DNA of 42,953 nt from Kineococcus vitellinus (GCF_009906315.1 NZ_JAAALL010000004.1:1-42953), one strand, 5' to 3'; positions 8,701 through 18,081 are shown, numbered from the stretch's first letter. A program made the numbers and translations. Notes: generated by a model not told the origin, from the letters alone.

Positions 8701-10343
8701 ACGCCCTCTCTCTCGGTCTCGATGCCGTGCACATCCGCACGATCCTCGCCAAGCAGGAGGCCCAGCGACAGCAGCAGCTCCGGAGAGAGATCCGAGCGGC
8801 GAAGAGCGACGACGAGCGGCTCGCGCTGGCCGTGGGAGAGGATGCGCTACGGCGCTCCATCCCTGGAAGTGCTCTGCGAAGTGTCGAGGAGTCGAAAGGC
8901 CGAGAGGCGACCCCGGCGGAGCTCGCCGCGATGGCCAGAGCAGTCCATGGTGCGGATGTCCTCCAGTACTTCAAGGCGACGCTCGACGCCAAGGACTTGA
9001 ATCCACCCGGCAAGTGGGCTGGACTCTCGCCTGCTCGGCGCTTCGTCTCGGACCTCGGTTTCCCGGCCGAGTACGCCGGAACCCCCGCTGATCGGCGGCC
9101 CGCCGTCTTCGAGGTCGAGGGGCCGTCGGTCATCGGTGAGCTGCACGACTACCAGCGCATCGTGGCGGCCGGGATCAAGCGGCTTCTCGGAGGTGAGGGT
9201 CCCGCACGCGGGATGGTCTCCCTCCCGACCGGAGCCGGCAAGACGCGTGTGGCTGTCCAAGCCTTCATCGAAGAGGTGGCCGAAGGACGACTTCAGGGGC
9301 CGCTCCTGTGGATTGCGCAGAGCGATGAGCTGTGCGAACAGGCGGTCCAGACGTGGGCTTACGTCTGGCGCGCTGTCGGCCCCAGTTCAAGGCTCACGCT
9401 GAACCGATTCTGGTCGGACAACGACGTTGTAGAGGACCCGTCGGCGTTCCAGGTCGTAGTCGCCACCGACGCGAAAGTCCTCCAAGCGGTCAAGAAGAAT
9501 GAGCACGAGTGGCTGGCCGAGGCGCAAGTCGTGGTCGTCGATGAGGCGCACACATCCATCAGCCCTACCTACACGCAGATCCTCGAATGGGCTGGGCGCG
9601 GCCGCTCGCGCGCGATGCGTCGACCGCTCATCGGTCTGACCGCGACACCCTTCCGCAACGTCAACGAACTCGAGACGCAGCGGCTCATCAATCGCTACGA
9701 CGGCAACAGGCTGGACGAGGGGGCCTTTCAGTCTCCTGAGCAGGCGTATTCTGAACTGCAGCGGCGCGGCATGCTGGCCTCGGTCAAGCAGCGTGAGCTC
9801 GCCGGCGTCGATGTGGCCATGTCGCAGAGCGAGATGGCCAGCATCGACCAGTTCCTCCGACTTCCTGCTGAGGTGGAGGAACGGCTCGGCGAGGACCTGG
9901 AGCGCAACCGTCGGATCGTCGACGACATCGTCGCGTTGCCGAAGGATTGGCCGGTCTTGCTCTTCGCGTCATCCATCGAGAACGCTCGTGCACTGGCCGC
10001 GCTGTTGACACTCGAGGGGGTGCGCTCGGTGGCCATCTCCGCAGAGACGGATACCGCCGTGCGGCGGCGGAGCGTCGCTGGGTTTCAGAGTGGTGACATC
10101 CGAGTCATCACCAATTACAACGTCCTCGCTCAGGGATTCGACGCCCCCGCGGTGCGGGCGGTCTACGTGACGCGGCCGACCTTCAGCACCAATCTCTACC
10201 AGCAGATGATCGGCCGAGGGCTCCGCGGCCCGAAGAACGGGGGCTCGGACGAGGTTCTCATCGTCAATGTCCGGGACAACCTGCAGCAGTACGGCCAAAA
10301 GCTGGCCTTCTACGACTTCGAGTACCTCTGGAGCCGCAAGTGA
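5736..10343 (+). CDS. Sacsin/Hsp90-type ATPase fused to SF2 DEAH helicase
   Basis: The start is GTG 5736, chosen for the AGGACGAGG just upstream; ATG 5715 in the same frame has no ribosome site. The product has 1535 residues. The N-terminus is a GHKL ATPase: the N-box ELIQNAADAL (about 53-62), VANAGRPFN, and IGRFGLGFKSV (about 108-118) form the nucleotide pocket, in the style of sacsin repeats. Residues about 300-1100 match nothing I recognise. The C-terminus is a complete SF2 helicase: LHDYQ near 1136, PTGAGKT near 1164, DEAH near 1269, LTATPF near 1301 and QMIGRGLRG near 1489. It is the first gene of the left operon and overlaps the SF1 helicase gene by 4 bases (GTGA). It probably couples ATP-driven conformational change to DNA translocation in defence; its exact role is unknown. 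Confidence 0.85.
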   Translation: MDWATPTADLADHVREQSRRCLSAYREDAHRVEEDAAIEVQAAEGGYGRKQIHELIQNAADALMGLGGEIEVHLADRCLYVANAGRPFNAEGVDALMASHLSRKRGQEIGRFGLGFKSVTAVTDRPEIFSRTVCFGFDRQRAAARIREVVPAAPKYPVLRLAEPIDPDLAASEDPVLADLMGWATTIVRLPLKVGAEVHLREDFDRFPSRFVLFAPHVSQLFMRDSTRGLERMINVAQRHGKTLDLDDGGTQTSWEVVSVDHRPSPAALDDAGELAKRDRITVHWAIPTTDRGALGELWAYFPTGAQTTLSGLLNAPWKLSEDRLSLIRGRFNEEVLTEVVPGLLAASLGRLQKAHDPAAYLDVLPSRGRESRSWADDIVNEPVFTHLRAVPSLPDLNGQLRRPSELRLSPRDVKAEWLAEWRAAAPHAHEWVHEGVNRTGERRHKAERLTGEASIAKFSDWLEALVAVPSVDASAHAVRLLARIVREEPKFTPDGRLAKILMLEDGRMVPPVPGRVFVRNSPSDSGYAFIDPRLAADESVTAALKQLGIEVLDPAGSLRNALLHAVANPRVEWGHIWPLARAVELDLAAQIFREVLPHPIEAAVRVRSAAESWRTVATSLLGGEVIPTTGKRDRALLVDPAYHAQDIELLTRLGAVSQPVVRSSSPIESWVTLYQDTVADQFVAEAKGSKPSREKIQVRGSMPPWPLEVLPALSDEGRVRMTELVLMADSGASWVAKHATNNSYGQLKVMSPASWWLRKHGRLQTKVGPWAVSGCLCPADDVNPDVLPVPDVSEAMAKRLRLAKRPANLTSATWAALVATAEKWSDDRRRSSLYSWAVHFLDAPQLIVAAAGGQGALLPPGDVAVALDEETYRALQEQHIPVILADEEADEEQLRERWGLAEGRRLLQRELVVEASGEPNRLADVYPGLRLYLAPELANVDLQRCTAINLITPTPRGQKSQRVPGVMHEGRVAITATDDVEALTQISNALSLGLDAVHIRTILAKQEAQRQQQLRREIRAAKSDDERLALAVGEDALRRSIPGSALRSVEESKGREATPAELAAMARAVHGADVLQYFKATLDAKDLNPPGKWAGLSPARRFVSDLGFPAEYAGTPADRRPAVFEVEGPSVIGELHDYQRIVAAGIKRLLGGEGPARGMVSLPTGAGKTRVAVQAFIEEVAEGRLQGPLLWIAQSDELCEQAVQTWAYVWRAVGPSSRLTLNRFWSDNDVVEDPSAFQVVVATDAKVLQAVKKNEHEWLAEAQVVVVDEAHTSISPTYTQILEWAGRGRSRAMRRPLIGLTATPFRNVNELETQRLINRYDGNRLDEGAFQSPEQAYSELQRRGMLASVKQRELAGVDVAMSQSEMASIDQFLRLPAEVEERLGEDLERNRRIVDDIVALPKDWPVLLFASSIENARALAALLTLEGVRSVAISAETDTAVRRRSVAGFQSGDIRVITNYNVLAQGFDAPAVRAVYVTRPTFSTNLYQQMIGRGLRGPKNGGSDEVLIVNVRDNLQQYGQKLAFYDFEYLWSRK

Positions 10344-12097
10344 GTGACGTCACCTTCGACGCCGAACAGGCGGAAGCAGTCGAGATCGAGCCCGTCGTGC
10401 GGCAGATCGTCATCGCCGGCCCCGGCGCAGGCAAGACTGAGGTCGTCGCCGGCCTCCTGCAGCACCTCGTGGACGAGGAGGACGTCGAGCCGACTGACGA
10501 GCTCCTGGTGATCAGCTTCTCGCGTGCTGCGGTCAACGCCGTGCGCCAGCGGACTCGACGAGATGGAAGCCGTGCCCGACTGACGACGGTTCGGACGCTG
10601 GACTCCTTGGCGTCGGCCATCTTGACTGCGGGCGATTCAGGCGATCTTCGACGGGCGAGCTTCGACGAGCGGGTCCGTCAGGCCACGGGCGCGCTGGTTC
10701 ACGGTGACTGGGAGGGCCTCGAAGGACTCAGGCATGTCGTCGTCGATGAGGTGCAGGACGTCGTCGGCGTCCGTGCCGACTTCCTCACCGAGTTGCTCCG
10801 GGGGCTTCCTGAGGGGTGCGGGTTCACGCTCTTGGGGGACCCCCAGCAGGCGATCTACGACTTCCAGCTCCGTGACCTGGTGGATGGGACCACCTCCGAG
10901 GAGTTCGTCCGTCGAGCCGAGGGCCTTGGAGCGCGCCGCGTGGAGCTGCGCGGCCAATATCGTGCCCGCACCTCCGAAACGCTCGAGGCCACGGGCCTCG
11001 GACATCGGATGCGAGCTGCCGAGGACGCCGAGAGAAGTCTGATCGTCAACGACTTCGTTGATCGTTTGCCCGGCATCGACTCGCCGGAAGAGTTGGCGCT
11101 GCTCCTCCCGCGCTGGGAGGGACGCACCGTTGTACTGTGCGCGACCAACGGCGAGGCCCTCATGGTCTCCAGGGCCCTTCGTGCCGAGGGAGTCGCCGTC
11201 GTGCAGCAACGGTCCGCCCAGGAGCAGTCGGTGGACCGGTGGGTCGCCGATGCACTGGGGCGACGACCTCTCCCCTCGATCGCTAAGTCGGACCTGGTCG
11301 AAGCCCTCGAAGGAGGAACCGTCTATCCGGATTCGGCGTGGCGAGCCCTGCGCGCCGCGGTAGGGGGGCGTGGACGCGAGGTCGACGTCATGGCCGTCGC
11401 CCGCCGCTTGGCCATGGGAGTCGCCCCGATCGACCTGCAGGCGACGTCGACCGCGCGGGTCGTCGTCTCGACGGTCCACCGGGCCAAGGGGCTCGAGTTC
11501 GAGAACGCCGTTCTCGTCAACCCGCAGTCGTGGAGCGCCGAGGAGGGTGTGGGTACCGGCGAAGCGGCCCGTACGGCGTTCGTCGCCGTGAGCCGCGGCC
11601 GCGAGCGCTTGGCTCTGCTGACGATGCCCCGTGAATGGGGGCTCAAGCTCGACAAGCGATACGGAGTTCGCCGGTGGTACCTCGGCCATGGCGGGCGAAG
11701 GCGGGGCTTCGAGGTGGTCCCGTCGGACATCGCGAGCGCGGTTCCCGGAGGCAGGGACACCGGGGCTGTCCACGAGCTCTTGTCGAAAGGGCTCGCACCC
11801 GGCAGTCGTCTCTCCATGAGGCTCGACCGCAGAGTCAGCACTCTGGAGTGGCCGGTGTTCGAAATCCTCCACGGCGACCTCGTGGTCGGTACCACCAACG
11901 ACGCGTTCGCGGAAGCATTTTCCCGTTGCGTCGGTAAGGCCGCGACACGCGACTGGCCGGAATTGGGAGAGATCACCGTCGAGAATGTGGTCACCATCGC
12001 CGGCGATCCCTACACGGGCGGGAACGGCTCGGTCGGACGATGGGGCTTGTGGCTCGGCCTGCAGGCGGGCGGACTGGTGGATCTGTCGTGGACATGA
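10340..12097 (+). CDS. UvrD/Rep-like SF1 helicase
   Basis: The GTG at 10340 overlaps the preceding stop (GTGA). The 585-residue protein carries the SF1A motifs in order: GPGAGKT near residue 27, SFSRAAVNAVRQR, VVVDEVQD near 136, GDPQQAIYDFQ near 166, GQYRARTSETL, STVHRAKGLEF near 377 and FVAVSRGRERL near 413. The domain inserts of UvrD are short. The last 150 residues show no known domain and end in a Gly/Trp-rich stretch (GRWGLWLGLQAGG). It should translocate on single-stranded DNA in the 3'-5' direction and help process DNA handled by the neighbouring helicases. GajB of the Gabija system is also UvrD-like, but no GajA nuclease is beside it. Confidence 0.88.
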   Translation: MSDVTFDAEQAEAVEIEPVVRQIVIAGPGAGKTEVVAGLLQHLVDEEDVEPTDELLVISFSRAAVNAVRQRTRRDGSRARLTTVRTLDSLASAILTAGDSGDLRRASFDERVRQATGALVHGDWEGLEGLRHVVVDEVQDVVGVRADFLTELLRGLPEGCGFTLLGDPQQAIYDFQLRDLVDGTTSEEFVRRAEGLGARRVELRGQYRARTSETLEATGLGHRMRAAEDAERSLIVNDFVDRLPGIDSPEELALLLPRWEGRTVVLCATNGEALMVSRALRAEGVAVVQQRSAQEQSVDRWVADALGRRPLPSIAKSDLVEALEGGTVYPDSAWRALRAAVGGRGREVDVMAVARRLAMGVAPIDLQATSTARVVVSTVHRAKGLEFENAVLVNPQSWSAEEGVGTGEAARTAFVAVSRGRERLALLTMPREWGLKLDKRYGVRRWYLGHGGRRRGFEVVPSDIASAVPGGRDTGAVHELLSKGLAPGSRLSMRLDRRVSTLEWPVFEILHGDLVVGTTNDAFAEAFSRCVGKAATRDWPELGEITVENVVTIAGDPYTGGNGSVGRWGLWLGLQAGGLVDLSWT

Positions 12098-12108
12098 AGG
12101 GAGCCGAA

Positions 12109-15100
12109 ATGACCGAGCTCGACCCGTGGTACGAAGCGCGAGCCCAGATGGTCGCTGCGCTCGAAGCCGACCTCCTCGGGGACGCGTCCCAGACGACCCT
12201 GAACGAGGCACCCCTCGATCGCTATCTGATGGGAATCCTCCGGCCGCAACCGGTCGCCGGCGCGTCCGAGACGGTGCCCGAGGACGAGGACGAACGCGCG
12301 GAAGACGGCGTTTCAGGAGCTGACGCCGCCTTCGACCCGGCGGTCGCCCTGACACGGGTCCGCTATCCGTCATCCATGGGGTTGACGTTCGCCGTCGATG
12401 CTGCGGTGACTCCGCATGTCGAGGTCGCCGTGCGGGCCGCCCGTTTCGAGGCCTACGAGGGGGCACGAGAGGCGGCTGCCGACGGGCCCCGTGTCCGCGG
12501 CGGATCTGGTCGCCGAGACGAAGTCTGGACCCGTTCCGAGGTGGCCCCTCCACCCATCACGGTCTCCGTAGCGCCCGCGCGGAGCGCCCCTGAGGAGGTG
12601 GCTCCGGGGTTGCAACTGCACGTCGTGACGCGACCAGCGGTGCGTGGAGTCGTCACCATCACCCTGGTCCTCGTGAACACCCAGTTCTCGGACAAGGGAC
12701 GTGATGACGGCAAGTGCTGGTTCCAGCCCAGCATCTCGGTGAGTCTGCGATCTGGGGGGTTGGTCGACCGCCCGAGTCCTCGCCCCGCCGGCATCGACGA
12801 CGAGGACTTGGACTCTTATCAGCTCTTGTTCCGCGACGTTCGCAACGTCGCGGTCGGGCACGGTTGCGCCGTCGAGTGGAACGACGGGCCAGAAGTGAAG
12901 GCAGTCAACACTACGTTCCTTCCTCGCCACGAACTCCCGCTGTCCGAACCGGGAGGTGCCTCCACCGCGGACCTCCGCATGACGCGACTGGCCGAGACCG
13001 GCGACGTCGCCCCGCTTCGAGAGCTCGTCGCCGAGTACCGACGCTGGATCGAACTCAAGGCGCGCTCTGCGGTGGAGCTCGAACTCCCTGAGCTGAGGGC
13101 GCAGGCAGACAAGCACCTGGGTGCGGCTCGTCACGCCGCCGATCGCATGGACGCCGGAATCGCGCGACTAGAACATGACGACTTGGCGCGAAGCGCGTTC
13201 CGCGCCATGAACGCCGCCATGCAGGCGCAGCGTGCACGGCAGGAGATGATCCGGGCAGGGCGTTCGGCACCCGATGAGAAGGAACATTCCTGGCGCGCCT
13301 TTCAGATCGCCTTCATCCTGCTGAACCTCGAAGGACTCACCGATCCGCAGTCTGCTGACCGCGGCACGGCGGACCTCCTGTGGTTCCCCACCGGTGGCGG
13401 CAAGACGGAGGCTTACCTCGGCCTCATCGCGTACACCATCCTCCTGCGGCGACTTCGGGACCCGAGGGACGCCGGCGTCTCCGTCCTCATGCGTTACACG
13501 CTGCGGCTACTCACCATTCAGCAGTTCGAGCGCGCCGCCGGCCTCATCTGCGCACTAGAGGTGGAGCGACGGGAACTCGTTCCGGCGTCGGAGCCGATCA
13601 GTCTGGGTCTGTGGGTGGGGCAGGGTGCGACTCCCAACAAGGTCGAGCAGGCGTACACCGCCCTCCGTGGCAAGAAGAAGTCCGACGATGGAGACGACGA
13701 CGGAAGCCCTCTGCAGCTTCTGAGGTGTCCCTGGTGCGGAGCTGATCTCACCGCAGCCGACTACAAGATCGACCGGGCCAAGACGCGGCTGACGATCCAC
13801 TGCTCGAGCAGCTCGTGCACGTTCGCCGACGGGCTCCCCGTGCACGTCGTCGACGAAGACGTCTACCGTGAGCGTCCCTCGCTGGTGATCGGTACGGTCG
13901 ACAAGTTCGCGATGCTCGCCTGGAACGCCGAGGCAGGCAAGCTCTTCTCGACCGACGGGAAGCACTCGCCTCCCGACCTCATCGTCCAGGACGAGCTCCA
14001 CCTCATCAGCGGCCCCCTCGGAACGCTCGTCGGTCTCTACGAGGCCGCCATCGATGCAGCGTGCTCCCGCACGGGCGTGATCCCCAAGGTGGTGGCGTCC
14101 ACCGCGACGATCCGCCGGGCTCGGCGGCAGGTGCGGGCGGTCTTCGACCGTGAGGCGGAACAGTTCCCCCCATCGGGGCTCGACGCCAAGGACTCGTTCT
14201 TCGCGGTGGAGGCGTCGCCTGCCGAGAAGGGGACGCGTCAGTACGTCGGCGTCCTCGCTCCAGGTGTGAGTCAAGCGACGTTGATCGTTCGCAGCTACGC
14301 CGCGTTGTTGCAGGCCGGGCAGCGACTGCAGGTCCCGGACGAGGTGCGAGACGCCTACTGGACGCTCCTGGGCTACTTCAATTCCCTTCGGGTCCTCGGT
14401 GGGGCCTACATGCAGGTGATCGATGACGTCCCTGGGCGGCTCGAAGTCATCGCCAAGCGAGAAGGAGAGCAGCCTCGTCCTCTCCCTGGTGGCCCTCGGG
14501 AGATGACGTCTCGCAAGAAGTCGACAGAGATCCCCGTCGAGCTCGCGTTGCTGGGGACGCCCTACCCGAAGGCTCCTTCCGTCGTTCTCGCGACGAACAT
14601 GATCTCGGTGGGTGTCGACGTGGACAGGTTGGGCCTGATGGCCGTCGCCGGCCAGCCGCAGACGACAGCGGAGTACATCCAGGCCACGAGTCGCGTCGGT
14701 CGCCGGCATCCCGGGCTGGTGGTGGTGCTCTACAACAGCGCACGCACACGAGACCTTTCGCATTACGAGAGCTTCGCGACCTACCACCGCAGCCTCTACC
14801 GGCAGGTCGAGGCCACCGGGGCGACACCCTTCGCTGAGCGCGCGCGAGACCGTGGCCTCCACGGCGTGCTCGTCGCCTTCGCGCGGTTGCTCGTCGACGG
14901 CGCGACGGGTGACACCCGCGCCGGGACGATCGAGGAATGGGGCGACCAGCTCGAGCAGACGTCGAAGCGCCTCCTCGACCGGGCAGCTCGAGTCGACGAG
15001 GCACAGGTGCCGGGGCTCCGCGATCAGATCGACGAGCTGATCACCGCCTGGCGTGGCGAGGTGGGACTGCGGAAGTACGCGGGGTGGTTCGAGCGCTCCA

Positions 15101-15261
15101 ACGTCCTTCTCGTCCCACCTGGAGGCGGGACCGCCGACGACGGTCCAGAGTTCCCTGTGCATGACGCGCCCTGGCCCACGTTGACCAGCCTGCGCGACGT
15201 CGACACGGAGACGGCTTTGAAGTTGGTGCGCGAAGAGAGGGTGAAGAAGAGTGGCGAATAA
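12109..15261 (+). CDS. drmA: DrmA-like SF2 helicase (DISARM)
   Basis: ATG 12109 is preferred because AAGGGAG lies 6 bases upstream; ATG 12094, overlapping the previous stop, is the alternative. The protein has 1050 residues. Residues 1-420 have no recognised fold. The helicase core holds FPTGGGKT (426-433), an inserted zinc knuckle (CPWCGADL near 540 and a CSSSSC cluster), IVQDELHLISGP with DELH as motif II near 628, STATIR near 663, and SVGVDVDRLGLM with TSRVGRRHPG (834-868). DELH followed by a long tail and a DUF1998 gene immediately downstream is the DrmA-DrmB arrangement of DISARM, where the complex loads on foreign DNA with free ends. The gene overlaps the DrmB-like gene by 11 bases. Confidence 0.85.
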   Translation: MTELDPWYEARAQMVAALEADLLGDASQTTLNEAPLDRYLMGILRPQPVAGASETVPEDEDERAEDGVSGADAAFDPAVALTRVRYPSSMGLTFAVDAAVTPHVEVAVRAARFEAYEGAREAAADGPRVRGGSGRRDEVWTRSEVAPPPITVSVAPARSAPEEVAPGLQLHVVTRPAVRGVVTITLVLVNTQFSDKGRDDGKCWFQPSISVSLRSGGLVDRPSPRPAGIDDEDLDSYQLLFRDVRNVAVGHGCAVEWNDGPEVKAVNTTFLPRHELPLSEPGGASTADLRMTRLAETGDVAPLRELVAEYRRWIELKARSAVELELPELRAQADKHLGAARHAADRMDAGIARLEHDDLARSAFRAMNAAMQAQRARQEMIRAGRSAPDEKEHSWRAFQIAFILLNLEGLTDPQSADRGTADLLWFPTGGGKTEAYLGLIAYTILLRRLRDPRDAGVSVLMRYTLRLLTIQQFERAAGLICALEVERRELVPASEPISLGLWVGQGATPNKVEQAYTALRGKKKSDDGDDDGSPLQLLRCPWCGADLTAADYKIDRAKTRLTIHCSSSSCTFADGLPVHVVDEDVYRERPSLVIGTVDKFAMLAWNAEAGKLFSTDGKHSPPDLIVQDELHLISGPLGTLVGLYEAAIDAACSRTGVIPKVVASTATIRRARRQVRAVFDREAEQFPPSGLDAKDSFFAVEASPAEKGTRQYVGVLAPGVSQATLIVRSYAALLQAGQRLQVPDEVRDAYWTLLGYFNSLRVLGGAYMQVIDDVPGRLEVIAKREGEQPRPLPGGPREMTSRKKSTEIPVELALLGTPYPKAPSVVLATNMISVGVDVDRLGLMAVAGQPQTTAEYIQATSRVGRRHPGLVVVLYNSARTRDLSHYESFATYHRSLYRQVEATGATPFAERARDRGLHGVLVAFARLLVDGATGDTRAGTIEEWGDQLEQTSKRLLDRAARVDEAQVPGLRDQIDELITAWRGEVGLRKYAGWFERSNVLLVPPGGGTADDGPEFPVHDAPWPTLTSLRDVDTETALKLVREERVKKSGE

Positions 15262-16972
15262 GCCGGTGGCGATGGCGCGCACGACGCAGTTGGTCTCGAC
15301 CTACGGGGTCGGCGCGTTGTTCCCCGTCATGGATCAAAGCTTCATGATCCTCGGGATCGACGAGTGGCGTTCGGAGGCCGGCACCAGAATCGAGGAGAAG
15401 CGCCTCGCGAGGGCGCTCGGCGTTCAGTACTTCAAGTCTCCCCCCGCTGGAGGCGTGAAGGGGTACCGGGTTCCCGTCGTTCGCTTCCCGCGCTGGCACT
15501 ACTGCCCGGAATGCCACCGACTCGACGCACTGAACAAGTTCTGCTCCTGGGACGAGCACGTCTGCCACGACTGCGAACGTGAGCTCGTGCCCTCGCGTTT
15601 CGTGGCGTGTTGCCCTCGGGGGCACATCGAAGACTTCCCCTACTTCAGTTGGTTGCACGGTGGTCAAGGGGGTGGGGTCGGGGTCACCCACAAGATGCGG
15701 TTGCGCACCAGTGGCTCCAGCTCGTCGCTGGATGCCGTGGTGCTCTCGTGCTCCTGCGGCGTCCAGGACACCACCATGGCGAACTCGTTCGCCCCTCACG
15801 CGCTGGAACAAGTCGCGAAGTGCCGAGGGCAGCGTCCCTGGCTCCAGGGGGCGGGCGAGGAGGACTGCGGGGAGACGCTGAGGACTCTCCAGCGAGGTTC
15901 ATCCAACGTCTGGTTCTCGTCCGTGAAGTCAGCGTTGTCGATCCCGCCGTGGTCGGACAACGTGCAGCGCTTGGTTGAGCGCAACTGGAGCGTTCTCAAG
16001 AACCTGCCCGACACCGTCCTGTCGACGGTCGCTGCGACCATGAACCTGGGAGAGGTGACAGTCAAGGAGCTGGTCGACGCGGTCATCGCCCAGCGTTCGG
16101 ACTCCGCAGCTCCCGCCCAGGATCAAGCAGACCTGCGTCGCGACGAGTACAAGGCGTTGTCCGTGGGTCAGCCCGACCCCGACAAGAGCAAGCACTTCGT
16201 CGTCAAACCACGACAGGTGCCGAGTGAGGTGCTGGGGGAGTTCTCCCTGCTGAGTGAGGCCTCCCGACTTCGGGAGGTTCGGGCCGTGGATGGGTTCGTA
16301 CGGGTCCGCCCAGTCGCAGCAGGTGAACAGGTGGACCGTCGGGCACGACTGAGCAAGTCCAAACTGGACTGGCTGCCGGCGATGGAGGTGCTCGGGGAAG
16401 GGGTCTTCCTGCGATTCGACGAGGGACGCCTCCAAGCATGGGAGAGTACGGCCTTCGCCCGCAGCCGGGCGGAGCTCGTCAAGAAGGCCGAAGAGCTGCG
16501 CTCGGCGGCCTTGAACCTCACTGTGGTGACGGACGTCAAACCGAGAGAGCTGCTCCTGCACACCTTCGCGCACGCCTTGTTGAATGAACTCAGCCTCGAT
16601 GCGGGGTATCCCGTCGCCTCGCTCAGAGAGCGTGTCTACTCCGAGGACGACGAGTGTGGGGTCCTGCTCTACACAGCCTCCAGCGACTCAGCCGGAAGCT
16701 TGGGGGGGCTGGCGGCGCAGAGTGACCCGTATCGCATGGAGGAGGTTCTCACCGCCGCGGTGCGACGGGCGGCGTGGTGCTCCTCCGACCCGGTCTGCGT
16801 CGAGGCGACGTCCACGGGTGTCGACGGCCTGAACCTGGCCGCCTGTCACGCGTGCGTCCTGCTGCCTGAGACCAGCTGCGAGAACCAGAACGTCCATCTC
16901 GATCGTGCGACCCTCGTCGGGTTGCCGACGTCGCCGAGCGAAGGGTTCTTCGCCAGTAGACTGGTGTTGTGA
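15251..16972 (+). CDS. drmB: DrmB-like DUF1998 protein (DISARM)
   Basis: The GTG at 15251 lies inside the end of drmA, with GAAGAGAGG upstream; the product has 573 residues. The N-terminal third contains a cysteine/histidine-rich zinc module (HYCPECHRLD near 85, CHDCERE near 104, CCPRGHIED). The C-terminal part carries the DUF1998 signature LLHTFAHALLNELSLDAGY (from about residue 434), followed by GVLLYTASSDSAGSLGGL and closing cysteines (CHAC, TSCENQ). In DISARM, DrmB binds DrmA and forms part of the DNA-sensing core. The gene overlaps the methyltransferase gene by 4 bases. Motifs, length and position agree, so the call is firm. Confidence 0.88.
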   Translation: MANKPVAMARTTQLVSTYGVGALFPVMDQSFMILGIDEWRSEAGTRIEEKRLARALGVQYFKSPPAGGVKGYRVPVVRFPRWHYCPECHRLDALNKFCSWDEHVCHDCERELVPSRFVACCPRGHIEDFPYFSWLHGGQGGGVGVTHKMRLRTSGSSSSLDAVVLSCSCGVQDTTMANSFAPHALEQVAKCRGQRPWLQGAGEEDCGETLRTLQRGSSNVWFSSVKSALSIPPWSDNVQRLVERNWSVLKNLPDTVLSTVAATMNLGEVTVKELVDAVIAQRSDSAAPAQDQADLRRDEYKALSVGQPDPDKSKHFVVKPRQVPSEVLGEFSLLSEASRLREVRAVDGFVRVRPVAAGEQVDRRARLSKSKLDWLPAMEVLGEGVFLRFDEGRLQAWESTAFARSRAELVKKAEELRSAALNLTVVTDVKPRELLLHTFAHALLNELSLDAGYPVASLRERVYSEDDECGVLLYTASSDSAGSLGGLAAQSDPYRMEEVLTAAVRRAAWCSSDPVCVEATSTGVDGLNLAACHACVLLPETSCENQNVHLDRATLVGLPTSPSEGFFASRLVL

Positions 16973-18081
16973 GTTCCGTCCTGGCCGAGTCCCCCGCCGC
17001 CGAGGACTCGGCCGGGGCCTCCGTGACCTCGGCCGCGGCGCCATTCCGAGTGATCGACCTCTTCGCCGGCTGTGGAGGCTTGACGACGGGGTTCGCCGCG
17101 TCCGGACTCTTCCGTCCCGTCGCCGCTGTCGAGCACGACGTCGACGCGGCGGCGACCTACGCGGTCAACTTCGGTGAGCACGTCCACGTGGGCGACATCC
17201 GTGACTGGGGCACCGGTCGCGTCCCCTTCGCGGAGGTGGTCGTCGGTGGTCCCCCGTGCCAAGGTTTTTCCGCTCTCGGGCGCAAGGATCCTGACGATCC
17301 CCGCAACGCTCTGTGGCGGGAATACTTGCGTATCGTCGCGCGAGTGAGGCCTGCCTTCTTCGTCATCGAGAACGTTCCACCGTTCCTCCGGTCCGACCAG
17401 TTCGCCATGCTCCGTGCCGAGACCGCCGAAGGCGGTCTCCTCTCGGGCTACCGACTCGAATCACATCTGGTGAACGCCACCGACTTCGGTGTACCTCAGC
17501 GGCGCAAGCGGGCGGTCGTCATCGGGCGGCCGCAGGGGATGGGCGAGTTGGGTTCGCCTGTCCCGACGGGGGCTACGGCGACACTGGCCGATGCGTTGAG
17601 TGATCTACCGCCGGTGGTCACCGACATCGATCTGCCCTCACGACGCATGGTGGTCAACGACTGGGACGTCGCCGGACCGTTCAGCTCGGCGGAGCTGCAC
17701 GTTACGCGTGAGGTGAGCGATGTCTGGCGTAGACGCGTCGAGGCGATCCCCCCAGGCGGGAACCGACTCGATCTACCGGTCGAGTTGCAACTCGATTGTT
17801 GGAAGAACTACCGCGGTGCCGCGGACGTCATGGGTCGGCTGTCCTGGCACAAGCCTTCGGTCACCATTCGGACGGAGTTCTTCAAGCCGGAGAAGGGCCG
17901 ATACCTCCACCCTGATCAGCACCGCGCCCTGACACACCTGGAGGCGGCCCGCCTCCAGGGCTTCCCCGACTCCTTCATGTGGTGCGGATCGAAGGCGTCG
18001 ATTGCGCGGCAGATCGGCAACGCGGTGCCGCCACTCCTCGCAGAGGCGTTGGCGCGCCACGTCGGGTCACACCTGTCATGA
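16969..18081 (+). CDS. drmMII: Cytosine-C5 DNA methyltransferase (DrmMII-like)
   Basis: The GTG at 16969 overlaps the drmB stop. The 370 residues contain a full set of C5 methyltransferase motifs: IDLFAGCGGLTTGF (from about 29, SAM binding), GGPPCQGFSALG (about 91-102, catalytic Cys), ENVPPF near 134, QRRKRAVVIG near 177, a short target-recognition region at about 200-290, and QIGNAVPP near 350. It should methylate cytosine in host DNA and mark it as self, as DrmMII does in class 2 DISARM. It is the last gene of the left operon. Its stop codon is one base from the stop of a convergent paralogue, with which it shares an almost identical C-terminal block. Target sequence unknown. Confidence 0.92.
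   Translation: MSSVLAESPAAEDSAGASVTSAAAPFRVIDLFAGCGGLTTGFAASGLFRPVAAVEHDVDAAATYAVNFGEHVHVGDIRDWGTGRVPFAEVVVGGPPCQGFSALGRKDPDDPRNALWREYLRIVARVRPAFFVIENVPPFLRSDQFAMLRAETAEGGLLSGYRLESHLVNATDFGVPQRRKRAVVIGRPQGMGELGSPVPTGATATLADALSDLPPVVTDIDLPSRRMVVNDWDVAGPFSSAELHVTREVSDVWRRRVEAIPPGGNRLDLPVELQLDCWKNYRGAADVMGRLSWHKPSVTIRTEFFKPEKGRYLHPDQHRALTHLEAARLQGFPDSFMWCGSKASIARQIGNAVPPLLAEALARHVGSHLS

Noticed and set aside
10637-15282. Long minus-strand frames opposite the SF1 helicase and drmA (10637-12553, 13555-15282)
   Set aside because: They lie antisense to genes with full helicase motifs and carry no motif of their own.
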